Counted from the first letter of the stretch, positions 27,945-35,734 are shown. The stretch is DNA of 64,000 nt from Chthoniobacter sp. (GCA_021414005.1 JAIOPH010000013.1:62001-126000), one strand, 5' to 3'. Notes: generated by a model not told the origin, from the sequence alone. A program made the numbers and translations.

Positions 27945-28115
27945 CCGCGCCTAAGTCGCGCTCCTTCTACAGAGCGCGGCGCGGGGGACCCAAGTTAGGG
28001 TCTCGGGTCCAAACCGAGACCAGGGGCGCAGGTGGCCAGCCAAATGGCCGCCCGGTGACTTCCTTCACCGAGCCCGTCAGCTAACTCCGCCGGCATAGGG
28101 AAGGTGTCCTAGGGG
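27945..28115 (+). promoter_or_regulatory. Cyclic di-AMP riboswitch (ydaO/yuaA type)
   Basis: Core elements of the ydaO-yuaA RNA appear in order. GCCTAAGTC (27948-27956) matches the 5' 'GCCGAAUC' segment. Next come a hairpin with the GCGCTC and GAGCGC arms, then GCGGGGGACCCA, a second hairpin with GGTCTCGGGT and ACCGAGACC-like arms, AGGGGCGCAGG in place of 'GGGGUGAAUC', a P-stem around GGCCAGCCAAATGGCC, and the highly conserved CCCGTCAGCTAACTCCG followed by CCGGCATAGGGAAGG. It matches the Thermoanaerobacter tengcongensis riboswitch closely at the 3' core. The RNA senses cyclic di-AMP and usually switches gene expression off. It reads toward the SPFH gene. Confidence 0.93.
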
Positions 28116-28233
28116 CAGGCAGCCGCACTCGCGGCCCGCTGGCCAACTGATGCCTGCAACATCATGGCGCACGTGCGTCGGCGAAAGAATACGTCGGCGA
28201 GGTGCGTGCGCTGCAACACAGACACATCAGAAA

Positions 28234-29589
28234 ATGAACTACATCCAACGGGGCCTGCTCGCGGCAGGTCTCATCACCACCGCGTCCGTCGCGGAGATTG
28301 CCGCGCTCACGCTCGCGCAGCCTCAACCCGCTACCGATCTCGCCATTGCCCAGGTCAATGGCGGCAACCCCGCATGGCACCACCTCCTCGCGTGGCAGGC
28401 CGTGCATCAGTGGCCGACCTTCCTCGCGGAAGCGGTCACCGCCCTCACCTTCGCGTGGTGGGTGAAACCGTATCTCCTCACACTTTTCCAAACGTGGAGC
28501 ATCGGCCGCACCCGCCGACTGCCGCGCTTGCTGCCACTCGTGGCACTCGCTTTCACCCTCGGCGGCTGCGTGAAAAGCTACGATAAACCGGAATACGTCG
28601 AGATCGACACCAGCGACACTGGATTTCTCATCCCGCTCGAGGGCGACAGCGCGAAACAAGCCCGCTTTGAAAGCGTGGACTACCTGCAGGAACGCAAAGT
28701 CGCCGCCAAGCGCATCCAGATCACCCACCGCTGGAACCAGGAAGGCCGCCTCAGCAACGACGGACGCTGGCTCCCAGTCGTGCGCCTCGTGAAAGTGAAC
28801 CGCTCCCCGCTCACCCGCGAGTGGACCGCCGAGGGAAAACACAACGCCGGCGACAAAGCCATCTGGATCGAAAGCGCCGACAGCGTGGGCTTCAGCATGG
28901 GCTTCACCTGCACGGCGTTCATCGATGAAAAGGACGCCGCCACCTTCCTCTACTGGTATCCGAGCGGCAGCCTCGCCACCGTCATGGACAGCGAAATGCG
29001 CGGACGCATCCAGCAGACCTCCGCCGAAGTCGCCGCGAAATACCCACTCGATTTGCTGCGCTCGAAGAAGCAGGAAATCGCGGATGCGGTGAAGCAGGAC
29101 GTGACCGGGTTCTTTGCCCAGCGCGGCATCACCGTCACCACAGTCGGCATGTTCGGCGGCATGACGTATGAAAACGCCGCGATCCAAAAAGCGATCGACG
29201 ACACCGTCATCGCGCAGCAACTCAAGGTCGTGTCCGAGGCGAAATTCAGCGCGCAACAGCGCGAGAACGACCGTATCGAACTCGAAGCCAAAGCCACCGC
29301 CGAGAAACACCGTCTCGAAGCCAAAGGCCGCAGCGACGCCCGCCTCGCGGAGGCTGAAGCTGAGGCCAAGGCCAGCATCGCCAAGGCGCAGGCCGAAAGC
29401 CAGGGCATCCGCCTCGTCAACGAAGCCGTCGCCGGCAGCAACCCCATGCTCCTGCAAATGCGCCAACTCGACGTGGAGAAAACCCGCATCGAGCGCTGGA
29501 ACGGGGCCTTCCCGCAAATGATGCTCGGCACCAATCCCAACATCCTCTTCACCTCACAGCTCCCCGCGCTGAGCGAGCCGAAGCGGTAA
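28234..29589 (+). CDS. SPFH/band-7 (prohibitin-like) membrane protein under c-di-AMP riboswitch
   Basis: The start at ATG 28234 (MNYIQRGLLAAGLITTASVA) gives 451 residues; the frame upstream would run into the riboswitch's expression platform. Residues 1-90 contain two hydrophobic segments, the second around FLAEAVTALTFAWWVKPYLL. Then RLPRLLPLVALAFTLGGC (Cys112) looks like a lipoprotein signal embedded inside the protein. The SPFH domain follows (GFLIPLEGD, then RKVAAKRIQITHRW), with the typical alternating Ala/Glu/Lys coiled-coil (LEAKATAEKHRLEAKGRSDA), and ends with PNILFTSQLPAL. SPFH proteins scaffold membrane microdomains. A c-di-AMP riboswitch upstream suggests osmotic or cell-wall stress control. 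Confidence 0.85.
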   Translation: MNYIQRGLLAAGLITTASVAEIAALTLAQPQPATDLAIAQVNGGNPAWHHLLAWQAVHQWPTFLAEAVTALTFAWWVKPYLLTLFQTWSIGRTRRLPRLLPLVALAFTLGGCVKSYDKPEYVEIDTSDTGFLIPLEGDSAKQARFESVDYLQERKVAAKRIQITHRWNQEGRLSNDGRWLPVVRLVKVNRSPLTREWTAEGKHNAGDKAIWIESADSVGFSMGFTCTAFIDEKDAATFLYWYPSGSLATVMDSEMRGRIQQTSAEVAAKYPLDLLRSKKQEIADAVKQDVTGFFAQRGITVTTVGMFGGMTYENAAIQKAIDDTVIAQQLKVVSEAKFSAQQRENDRIELEAKATAEKHRLEAKGRSDARLAEAEAEAKASIAKAQAESQGIRLVNEAVAGSNPMLLQMRQLDVEKTRIERWNGAFPQMMLGTNPNILFTSQLPALSEPKR

Positions 29590-29604
29590 ATTCGCAAACC
29601 ACCC

Positions 29605-29632
29605 GCCGCCGGCCCTTTCACGGGCCGGCGGC
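29605..29632. terminator. GC-rich hairpin after the SPFH gene
   Basis: A perfect 11-bp stem (GCCGCCGGCCC with GGGCCGGCGGC, 6-nt loop) begins 15 bp after the SPFH stop codon. There is no T-tract on either side, so it is either a non-canonical terminator or an RNA 3'-end stabiliser. Confidence 0.55.
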
Positions 29633-29649
29633 GATGGAATGGAAAGGCC

Positions 29650-29755
29650 AACGATGTTTAATCGTTCAGCCCAGGTTGCGTGCAGCGCGCCACCCTAAGT
29701 GCGATTCAATAAAGGAACAACCCTGACGGGGTTGTGATCATTTCCAGGCGCGCGC
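29650..29755. repeat. Interspersed-palindrome-like intergenic sequence
   Basis: The stretch between the SPFH gene and the AT-rich island contains AACGAT with ATCGTT around a 5-nt loop, then CAGCCCAGGTTGC and finally ACAACCCTGACGGGGTTGT, a short hairpin. These match the style of dispersed palindromic repeats found in Planctomycetes and Verrucomicrobia genomes (CAGCCCAGGGTTGC plus AACCC...GGGTT). Only one copy is recognised in this window, so the repeat status is inference. Confidence 0.35.
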
Positions 29756-30226
29756 TCAGTTGTCAGCAATCTCACGCAACCTAAGCGTTGCCATGTACAT
29801 GCAACCAGCATTGATCAAGCTTACCCCGAAACAGCCTATCGTAAGGACGCCGAACCAGAGTGACGTGAAGTGCTTTGCAAATACCCACAGCACAACCGCC
29901 AGTGTCGCGGACATAAAACTCAGCACTAAGGAGGCATTTCGGCGCATCTTCAATCGCCAATAATCCGGCCAATCTAAAACTTCCCGGCTCGACTTATTCG
30001 ATTTATCAATAGGCGTTGTAAGCTTCCAAGCTAATTGAAATGCCAAAGTGCAAAGAGCTAATGGAATCAGCGGAATCCATTTTGTAACATCTGGTTGCGC
30101 TTTCAGTTCATCACCAACAAAAGATAGCCAATCAGGGAGGAAAAAAGCCAATGAGGCTATGGCCAGACAGAAAAGAAATTCAAAGGAGACAACCACCACG
30201 CGAAAAAACTCGCCTAATCCACGCAT
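29756..30226 (-). CDS. Hypothetical four-helix membrane protein in an AT-rich two-gene island
   Basis: This 156-residue membrane protein has four predicted helices: FFRVVVVSFEFLFCLAIASL, WIPLIPLALCTLAFQLAWKL, then after a charged cytoplasmic loop (DKSNKSSREVLDWPDYWRLK) a third around VLSFMSATLAVVLWVFAKHF and a fourth LWFGVLTIGCFGVSLINAGC. I do not recognise a family. It starts one base after the stop codon of the upstream 297-residue gene, so they form a two-gene operon. Base composition is clearly richer in A+T than any neighbour, indicating horizontal origin. A membrane effector paired with a soluble sensor is common among anti-phage systems, but nothing here proves that. Confidence 0.75.
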   Translation of the reverse strand: MRGLGEFFRVVVVSFEFLFCLAIASLAFFLPDWLSFVGDELKAQPDVTKWIPLIPLALCTLAFQLAWKLTTPIDKSNKSSREVLDWPDYWRLKMRRNASLVLSFMSATLAVVLWVFAKHFTSLWFGVLTIGCFGVSLINAGCMYMATLRLREIADN

Positions 30227-30227
30227 A

Positions 30228-31121
30228 TTAGTGCTCCATGTGCCTATCTTGTTCGATCTGTTTGAACGCTTCGTAAGCTATCCGGAAAGCTTCAATTATT
30301 GATGAGTCGCTATCTACGGAAAAGTTTTTGATCGTTTCACTCGTCTTGATCACGATGGTTTCAGTGTCCCGAATGCCTTTGACTGTGCCATCACCATAGC
30401 CGTCCGCAGCCATTAAAATGGCCGCATCTCCGATTGGCAACGGTTCATCGGGCACGTAAGGAGATTGGGCAGTTTGTTCAGCCGCCCGTTCTACATGCTC
30501 AGGCAGTTGGGTCGTCAAAGGCTTCTCCTTCGTCGCCTCTTCGGTTACCACCATTTTCTCTGATCGGCGTGCATCTATGTAATCTTTGAGCGGTTTCCAC
30601 AATGGACCGAATAGCGGATTTGGAGGATGCACTGCAGCGGATATTTTGACGATTTTTTCGAGAGATCGGAGCTTTTGAGCGAAAGTCCTCAAGTCCGTAA
30701 TGAGTTTAACATGACACTCAAGGAAGAACCCAAGATGAGTCGCTTCTACAATATCAGAAAAACGAGCCGCAAAGTGGTTTTCGTCGATGTGATTATAGAC
30801 TTTCGTGAAGGCGATCCCTGACACCTCAGGTATGTAAATAAACGTGCTAGACGCCACCCGCAGATTAGGTTCGGCCTGAATAACTTCCTGCCTAGTTTCC
30901 ATATCAGCGATGATTACTTCACCCTCAGGATTAAATTTACTGAGCTTAGCCGAAACATATGAAACGCCGTCTGTTTCATGACGCTGCGCGTCGAAAAACG
31001 ACCAAGAGCTTCCCCACCACTGAGTCGAAACTGGAGACAAAATCGCTTGAACCACCATGTCTGCTGTCAAACTGCCAAGCTTCACCACTCTACCCATGTA
31101 ATATGTTGTTTGTTGAGGCAT
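30228..31121 (-). CDS. Hypothetical soluble protein, first gene of AT-rich two-gene island
   Basis: This 297-residue protein has no signal peptide or membrane helix. It opens with YYMGRVVKLGSLTADMVVQA, then WGSSWSFFDAQRHETDGVSY; mid-protein it has VASSTFIYIPEVSGIAFTKV and a striking AVHPPNPLFGPLWKPLKDYI block, followed by a charged, probably flexible stretch (EEATKEKPLTTQLPEHVERA) and a C-terminal region with GYGDGTVKGIRDTETIVIKT. I recognise no named domain with certainty. It is followed one base later by a four-helix membrane protein gene. The AT-rich composition contrasts with the surrounding operons (SPFH on one side, gpsA on the other), pointing to acquisition as a unit. Confidence 0.75.
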   Translation of the reverse strand: MPQQTTYYMGRVVKLGSLTADMVVQAILSPVSTQWWGSSWSFFDAQRHETDGVSYVSAKLSKFNPEGEVIIADMETRQEVIQAEPNLRVASSTFIYIPEVSGIAFTKVYNHIDENHFAARFSDIVEATHLGFFLECHVKLITDLRTFAQKLRSLEKIVKISAAVHPPNPLFGPLWKPLKDYIDARRSEKMVVTEEATKEKPLTTQLPEHVERAAEQTAQSPYVPDEPLPIGDAAILMAADGYGDGTVKGIRDTETIVIKTSETIKNFSVDSDSSIIEAFRIAYEAFKQIEQDRHMEH

Positions 31122-31174
31122 AGGATTTTGGTGACAGCAATTGGAAATTTAGAATCCGTTGCAAAAAATCGCTG

Positions 31175-32170
31175 TTATTCCACACCCGCTTCGCGGCCCA
31201 TGAGATTGGCCATCGCGGCGCGGGGGGAGAGGGTGCCGTCGAGGAGGGCGCGGATTTGGGTGATGATCGGGGTGTCGATGCCGTGGCGCTGGGCGACTTC
31301 GTGGGCGCTGTAAGTCGTGGGCACGCCTTCGGCCACCATGTTCATCGAGGCCACGATGTCCGCCAGGCGCTCGCCGCGTCCGAGGCGTTCGCCGACGGCG
31401 CGGTTGCGGCTGTGTTTGGAAAAGCAGGTGACCATGAGGTCGCCGATGCCGCTCAGTCCTTGGAAAGTCTCGCGCCGCCCGCCGAGCGCGGTGCCGAGGC
31501 GGCTGAGTTCGGTGAGAGCGCGGGTTACGAGTGCGGCTTTCGAGTTGTCGCCGAGGCCGAGGCCGTCGCTCACACCGGCGGCGAGGGCGAAGATGTTTTT
31601 CAGCGCCCCGCCGAGTTCGATGCCGGGCACGTCGTCGCTGGTGTAGGCGCGGAAAAAAGGCGTGGCAAAGGCTTGCTGGAGCCGTTTCGCGAGGGCGGTG
31701 TCGCGGCAGCCGAGGACGAGCGCGGTGGGCATCCGGCGCGCGACCTCCTCCGCGTGGCTCGGCCCGGAGAGCACTCCGACGGGATTGCGCGGAAAGCACT
31801 CCGCAATGATCTCGCTCATGCGCAGTCCGCTGCCGCGCTCCACGCCTTTGGTGCAGGAAAGCAGCGCCGCATCTTCGCTTAACCCGACGGTCGAAAGCCG
31901 CGAGGCGACTTCGCGGATGGCCTTGGACGGCGTAACGACGAGGATGAGATCGCAGGCGCGGAGGTCGTCGAGTTCGTGGGTGAAACGCAGCGCCTCCGGC
32001 AGCGGCACGCCGGGGAGATACGCGGCATTTTCCCGCGTCGCGGCCACCCGCTCGATGTGCGCCACATCATGGCCCCAGATGGTTACGGGCAGTTGATTCG
32101 CGAGCAGCGGAAAGGCCAGCGCGGTGCCCCAGCTCCCGGCTCCGATGATGGCGATGTTTTGGAAACTCAT
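31175..32170 (-). CDS. gpsA: NAD(P)-dependent glycerol-3-phosphate dehydrogenase
   Basis: GpsA reduces dihydroxyacetone phosphate to sn-glycerol 3-phosphate, the backbone for phospholipids. The 331-residue protein has the Rossmann motif IGAGSWGTALA (residues 9-19), the SCTKGVERGSGLRMSE block, SGPSHAEEVARRMPTA and the catalytic-lysine region GALKNIFALAAGVSDGLGLG. The conserved GLSGIGDLMVTCFSKHSRN follows. Length and all blocks are normal. Its start overlaps the plsY stop (ATGA), so it sits third in the polX-plsY-gpsA operon. PlsY consumes the glycerol 3-phosphate made here, so the coupling is biochemically sensible. Confidence 0.96.
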   Translation of the reverse strand: MSFQNIAIIGAGSWGTALAFPLLANQLPVTIWGHDVAHIERVAATRENAAYLPGVPLPEALRFTHELDDLRACDLILVVTPSKAIREVASRLSTVGLSEDAALLSCTKGVERGSGLRMSEIIAECFPRNPVGVLSGPSHAEEVARRMPTALVLGCRDTALAKRLQQAFATPFFRAYTSDDVPGIELGGALKNIFALAAGVSDGLGLGDNSKAALVTRALTELSRLGTALGGRRETFQGLSGIGDLMVTCFSKHSRNRAVGERLGRGERLADIVASMNMVAEGVPTTYSAHEVAQRHGIDTPIITQIRALLDGTLSPRAAMANLMGREAGVE

Positions 32171-32877
32171 GGTTCGGATTTTTGTTCAGCGGCCGGCTTC
32201 GGCGTGCCGAAACGCGACTCGGTGCCGTCGCGGAGACGCTGAATGTTGCTCGCGTGACGACGAAGGACGAGCAGGGCGGCCGCCACGGCGAAGTAGAAAT
32301 TTCCCCACCCATTCACCGCGGCCCAACCATCGGCCGGACCGATAAACAGCAGCCCGAGGACGACCATCGGCAGGGCCACCGCCGCCACGACCGACGCCAG
32401 CGAAACGTAGCGCGAGACTTTGAACACCACGCCCCAGATCGCGAAAACGAGCAGCGCCGCCAGCGGCATCATGCCGATGATCACGCCGAGCGAGGTGGCC
32501 ACGCCTTTGCCACCCCTGAAGCGCAGCCACACCGGAAAGGTGTGCCCGAGAATGCAGCCCAGCGCAGCAGTGATGCCAGCGTAGTCGGTCGGGAGCGGAT
32601 GCAGCGCTGTCTTGCCGTGGATCAGGTGCTCGGTGACCGGAAACCGCATCGCCAACGCCACGCCGAGCGTCACAGCAAGCCAGCCCTTTGCCGTGTCGCA
32701 GAAAAACGCCAGCAGGCCCCACTTTTTCCCCAGCACACGCCACACATTCGTCGCCCCGATGTTCCGGCTCCCGTGCTCGCGGATGTCGATCCCCTGCATT
32801 TTGGAAATGAGCAGCCCGCTCGGAATCGAGCCCAGCAGATAGCTCGCGAGGAAGATCGCAATGACGACCCAGATCAT
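32167..32877 (-). CDS. plsY: Acyl-phosphate:glycerol-3-phosphate acyltransferase
   Basis: PlsY transfers an acyl group from acyl phosphate to glycerol 3-phosphate in the inner membrane, the first step of phospholipid synthesis. From the start at 32877 (MIWVVIAIFLASYLLGSIPS) the protein has 236 residues; the upstream frame is out of phase with polX and non-coding. All three catalytic motifs are visible: LLGSIPSG, the GSRNIGATNVWRVLG block with its Ser/Arg/Asn, and FRGGKGVATSLG. About five helices are predicted, with a longer C-terminal tail (RLRDGTESRFGTPKPAAEQ) than usual. Both ends overlap neighbours by ATGA. Confidence 0.95.
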   Translation of the reverse strand: MIWVVIAIFLASYLLGSIPSGLLISKMQGIDIREHGSRNIGATNVWRVLGKKWGLLAFFCDTAKGWLAVTLGVALAMRFPVTEHLIHGKTALHPLPTDYAGITAALGCILGHTFPVWLRFRGGKGVATSLGVIIGMMPLAALLVFAIWGVVFKVSRYVSLASVVAAVALPMVVLGLLFIGPADGWAAVNGWGNFYFAVAAALLVLRRHASNIQRLRDGTESRFGTPKPAAEQKSEP

Positions 32878-34625
32878 TTCCTCCGCGCGCGTTTGGCGGA
32901 AAGGACCGCCTCGATTTGGCCGAGCGGCAGGCAGTTCACCACGTCCGTGCGTGTGAGCCAGCCTTTGCGGGCGATGCCGATACCGAAATGGAGGAACTGC
33001 AAGTGCGAGGTGTGGTGTGCGTCGGGGTTGATGACGCACGCCACGCCCTTTTCCTTCGCCCGCGGCCACCAGCGCCAGTCCATGTCGAGTCGCTTGGGGT
33101 TGGCGTTCAGCTCGATCATCGTGCCGGTCGCGGCGGCCGCTTCGATGACAGCGGGGACATCCACCGCGTAGCCGTCGCGCGAGAGCAGCAGGCGTCCGGT
33201 GACGTGGCCGAGCATGGTTACGTGCGGATTTTCCATCGCACGAATGATGCGCTTCGTCATCTCCGCTTCGCTCAGCGTGAAGGAGCTGTGGATCGACGCG
33301 ACCACGTAGTCGAGGTGCTCCAGCAGGTGATCGGGGAAGTCGAGCGATCCATCCTTGTGGATGTCCACCTCGCTCCCGGTGAAGATGCGAAAGTGGCCGT
33401 CGTAGTTTGCGTTCAGCACCTTAATCTCTGCGATCTGCGCGAGGAGCCGGTCGGTTTCGAGGCCGTGCGCCTGCACGGACGATTTCGAGTGATCCGCGAT
33501 GCCGAGATATTGCAGGCCGAGTTCCTGCGCGGCCTCGGCCATCTCGGCCAGCGTGCTGCGTCCGTCGCTCGCGGTGGTGTGATTGTGAAACGTGCCGCGC
33601 AAGTTTTCGGTCTCGATGAGATCCGGCAGCGTGTGCGCCTCCGCCGCGGCGAACTCCCCGCGATCCTCGCGCAATTCCGGCTCCACGAAATCGAGATCAA
33701 GCGCACGATAGAGATCCGGCTCGTCCGTGATCGGCGGCGGCGTGGAGCGCGCGTTGTCGAGGGCGGCCAGACGGTATTCGTTCAGCGTCCAGCCGCGGGT
33801 CAGCGCGCGCTGGCGCATGACGATGTTGTGCTCCTTCGAGCCCGTGAAGTAGTTCAGCGCGAAAGGATACTCCGCGCTTTTCACCACGCGCAGATCGGCC
33901 TGGATGCCGCTTTTGAAGCGCACACTCGACTTCGTCGCGCCGTGCGCGATCACGCTCTCGACCATCTCGTGCTTCACGAAAAACTCGGACACTTCCGCCG
34001 GCGAGTTGGTCGCCACGATGAAGTCGAGATCGCCGACCACTTCCTTCCGCCGACGAAAGCTCCCAGCGATGGTCGCGCGGAAAACGTCCGGCAACTCACG
34101 GAGTTCGCTGACCATGCGCTCCGCCTCCGCCGCGATGGACCCGAGCCGGAACCGCCCGGCAAATTTCGTCCGCGCCTCGATGGCACCGAGAATGTTGTCC
34201 GATGTCTTTTTCCCAAAGCCCGGCAGGTCCGCCACGCGCCCATCTTTACAGGCTTTTTCCAGCTCCGGCACGGTGGTGACATTCAGTGCCTCCCAGAGCA
34301 CCTTGATCTTCTTCGGCCCGAGTCCCTGCAGTTCGAACATCTCGAACAGCCCCGGTGGAAATTCCGCCTTCAGCTTTTCAAAATAGTCGAGCTGGCCCGT
34401 GGCGACGAGTTCCGTGATTTTCTCCGCGATGGCCTTGCCCACGCCGGCGATTTCTCCGAGCCGCCCCTCGCCCGCGGCTGCCGCGATATTTCCAGTATAA
34501 GTTTCCAGCGCCCGCGCGGCGTTCGTGTAGGCGCGGATTTTGAAGACGTTCTCGCCCTTGATCTCCAACATCTGGGCGATGCTTTCGAGGGTGTCGGCGA
34601 TCTGGTCTTTCGTGATCTGGGCCAT
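32874..34625 (-). CDS. polX: DNA polymerase/3'-5' exonuclease PolX
   Basis: PolX fills short gaps in base-excision repair and has a PHP-type exonuclease. The 583-residue protein begins with a helix-hairpin-helix region (VFKIRAYTNAARALETYTGN, IAGVGKAIAEKITELVATG), followed by a second hairpin (LQGLGPKKIKVLWEALNV). The polymerase-X nucleotidyl-transfer motif is IAGSFRRRKEVVGDLDFIVA with the metal-binding Asp pair. The C-terminal PHP domain carries TFHNHTTASDGRSTLAEM, LGIADHSKSS, a GSEVDIHKDG block and VINPDAHH. All expected metal ligands appear present. It heads an operon with plsY and gpsA by ATGA overlaps, an unusual partnership of repair and lipid genes. Confidence 0.95.
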   Translation of the reverse strand: MAQITKDQIADTLESIAQMLEIKGENVFKIRAYTNAARALETYTGNIAAAAGEGRLGEIAGVGKAIAEKITELVATGQLDYFEKLKAEFPPGLFEMFELQGLGPKKIKVLWEALNVTTVPELEKACKDGRVADLPGFGKKTSDNILGAIEARTKFAGRFRLGSIAAEAERMVSELRELPDVFRATIAGSFRRRKEVVGDLDFIVATNSPAEVSEFFVKHEMVESVIAHGATKSSVRFKSGIQADLRVVKSAEYPFALNYFTGSKEHNIVMRQRALTRGWTLNEYRLAALDNARSTPPPITDEPDLYRALDLDFVEPELREDRGEFAAAEAHTLPDLIETENLRGTFHNHTTASDGRSTLAEMAEAAQELGLQYLGIADHSKSSVQAHGLETDRLLAQIAEIKVLNANYDGHFRIFTGSEVDIHKDGSLDFPDHLLEHLDYVVASIHSSFTLSEAEMTKRIIRAMENPHVTMLGHVTGRLLLSRDGYAVDVPAVIEAAAATGTMIELNANPKRLDMDWRWWPRAKEKGVACVINPDAHHTSHLQFLHFGIGIARKGWLTRTDVVNCLPLGQIEAVLSAKRARRK

Positions 34626-34706
34626 GCGGGAGCGCGAAAGTAAGGTGCGTCCGCGCGCGGTGTCACGCGGTTTAGCAGTGGTGAAAACGGGCGCGGCGTC
34701 TCCGGG

Positions 34707-35648
34707 TCAGGCGAGCGGATCGGTGAAGCGGGCGTAGCTGGCGACGCCGGCCTCGAGCTTGATGCGGAGTGCGGCGTGCGGATCGTCGGTGGGTGCGGTG
34801 GTCGTGGCGGCAAACATCAGGCGCACCATTCCGACGACGTCGGCGGCGGAGACAAACTCGCTGGCGATTTCCGTGTTGGGACCGCAGTTGTGGTAGTTGC
34901 CGAGCGCCACGCAGAGCCCGGCGCTGCGATAGCCGTAGAGTTGGTAGGCGGTGGCCTCGCAGGTGCCGCCGCTCATCAGGCAGCGCTGCACGGGAATCTC
35001 CGCGCGTTTGGCCGCGTCGAGGAGCGCGGCGGTCGCGGCGTCGTCGAAAATCGACGTGCGGTCGCCCACGCGAACAATTACGCCATCGCCCATTTTCGCC
35101 GGCCCGCCCTTTTCCGAACTCGTTTCCAGCGACACGACAGTCAGCTCTTTGGACACGCAACCGGACTGCGCGAGCCGGATCGCGCCGACAAAACCGACTT
35201 CCTCGGCGCGGGTGAAAAGTCCGTGGACACAGGCTTCCGAGCCGGCGCGTTCCAGTTCGTGAAAGAGCGCAACGATCGCCGCGCAACCGATCAAGTCGTC
35301 GCACGCGCGGGAAAAGATGCGCCCATCACGTAGCTCGAACGCCGGCAAGTCCCACATCGCGAAGGCTCCGAAATCGCGCACCGGCGGATTCTTTTCCCGA
35401 TACTCCACTGGGACGCCGCCAAGAAACTCCCCGCCCACGTAAGCCGGATGATCCATGTGCGCGGCAAAGGCGTAACGCGCCACGCCCGGCCCGCGCCGGT
35501 AGCAGGCGATGACGTTGCCGAAATCATCCTGTACCGCGGTGACATGCGGACACTGCGCGAGCTGCATGAGGATTTCCGCACGCACCGCATCCTCGTGAAA
35601 CGGGGCGGTGGGCTGGGCGAGAATGGAGCGGGCGATTTCGAGAAGCAT
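34707..35648 (-). CDS. M42-type zinc aminopeptidase-like protein
   Basis: This 313-residue protein shows the co-catalytic zinc layout of M42/M20-like peptidases: AAHMDHPAYVGGEF supplies the first His and Asp, FSRACDDLIGCAAIVALFHE the bridging Asp, LFTRAEEVGFVGAIRLA the catalytic Glu pair, VVSLETSSEKG the second-metal acid, and LGNYHNCGPNTEIAS the final His. The RACDDLIGC block replaces the family's common RALDDRxG. It is a likely cytoplasmic aminopeptidase or deacylase; the substrate is unknown. It lies downstream of a 21-bp palindrome and is divergent from the LpxL-like gene. Confidence 0.75.
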   Translation of the reverse strand: MLLEIARSILAQPTAPFHEDAVRAEILMQLAQCPHVTAVQDDFGNVIACYRRGPGVARYAFAAHMDHPAYVGGEFLGGVPVEYREKNPPVRDFGAFAMWDLPAFELRDGRIFSRACDDLIGCAAIVALFHELERAGSEACVHGLFTRAEEVGFVGAIRLAQSGCVSKELTVVSLETSSEKGGPAKMGDGVIVRVGDRTSIFDDAATAALLDAAKRAEIPVQRCLMSGGTCEATAYQLYGYRSAGLCVALGNYHNCGPNTEIASEFVSAADVVGMVRLMFAATTTAPTDDPHAALRIKLEAGVASYARFTDPLA

Positions 35649-35657
35649 GCGTGAAGA

Positions 35658-35734
35658 ATGACGGCGGAAGGCGGAAGGATGAAGAAGAACCTGCCGCGCG
35701 CTCTTTTCTTCCGCCTTCCGCCTTCCGCCGTCAT
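35658..35734. repeat. Perfect 21-bp inverted repeat between divergent genes
   Basis: The arms ATGACGGCGGAAGGCGGAAGG (given in two parts: ATGACGGCGGAAG, then GCGGAAGG) and its exact reverse complement are separated by a 35-nt spacer. The arms contain a tandem GGCGGAA. The element fills the gap between the divergent M42-like and LpxL-like genes, so transcripts from either promoter could fold it. It could be a dispersed extragenic palindrome or a regulatory site. Confidence 0.75.

Noticed and set aside
28150..28233. Upstream ATG (28150) as start of the SPFH gene
   Set aside because: It would translate the riboswitch's downstream platform and gives an Arg/Cys-rich stretch unlike a membrane protein N-terminus.
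29756..31121. Assigning the AT-rich pair to the Kiwa defence system
   Set aside because: The layout is superficially similar (four-helix protein plus soluble protein of about 300 residues), but the soluble gene is first and I cannot match either sequence to KwaA or KwaB motifs.
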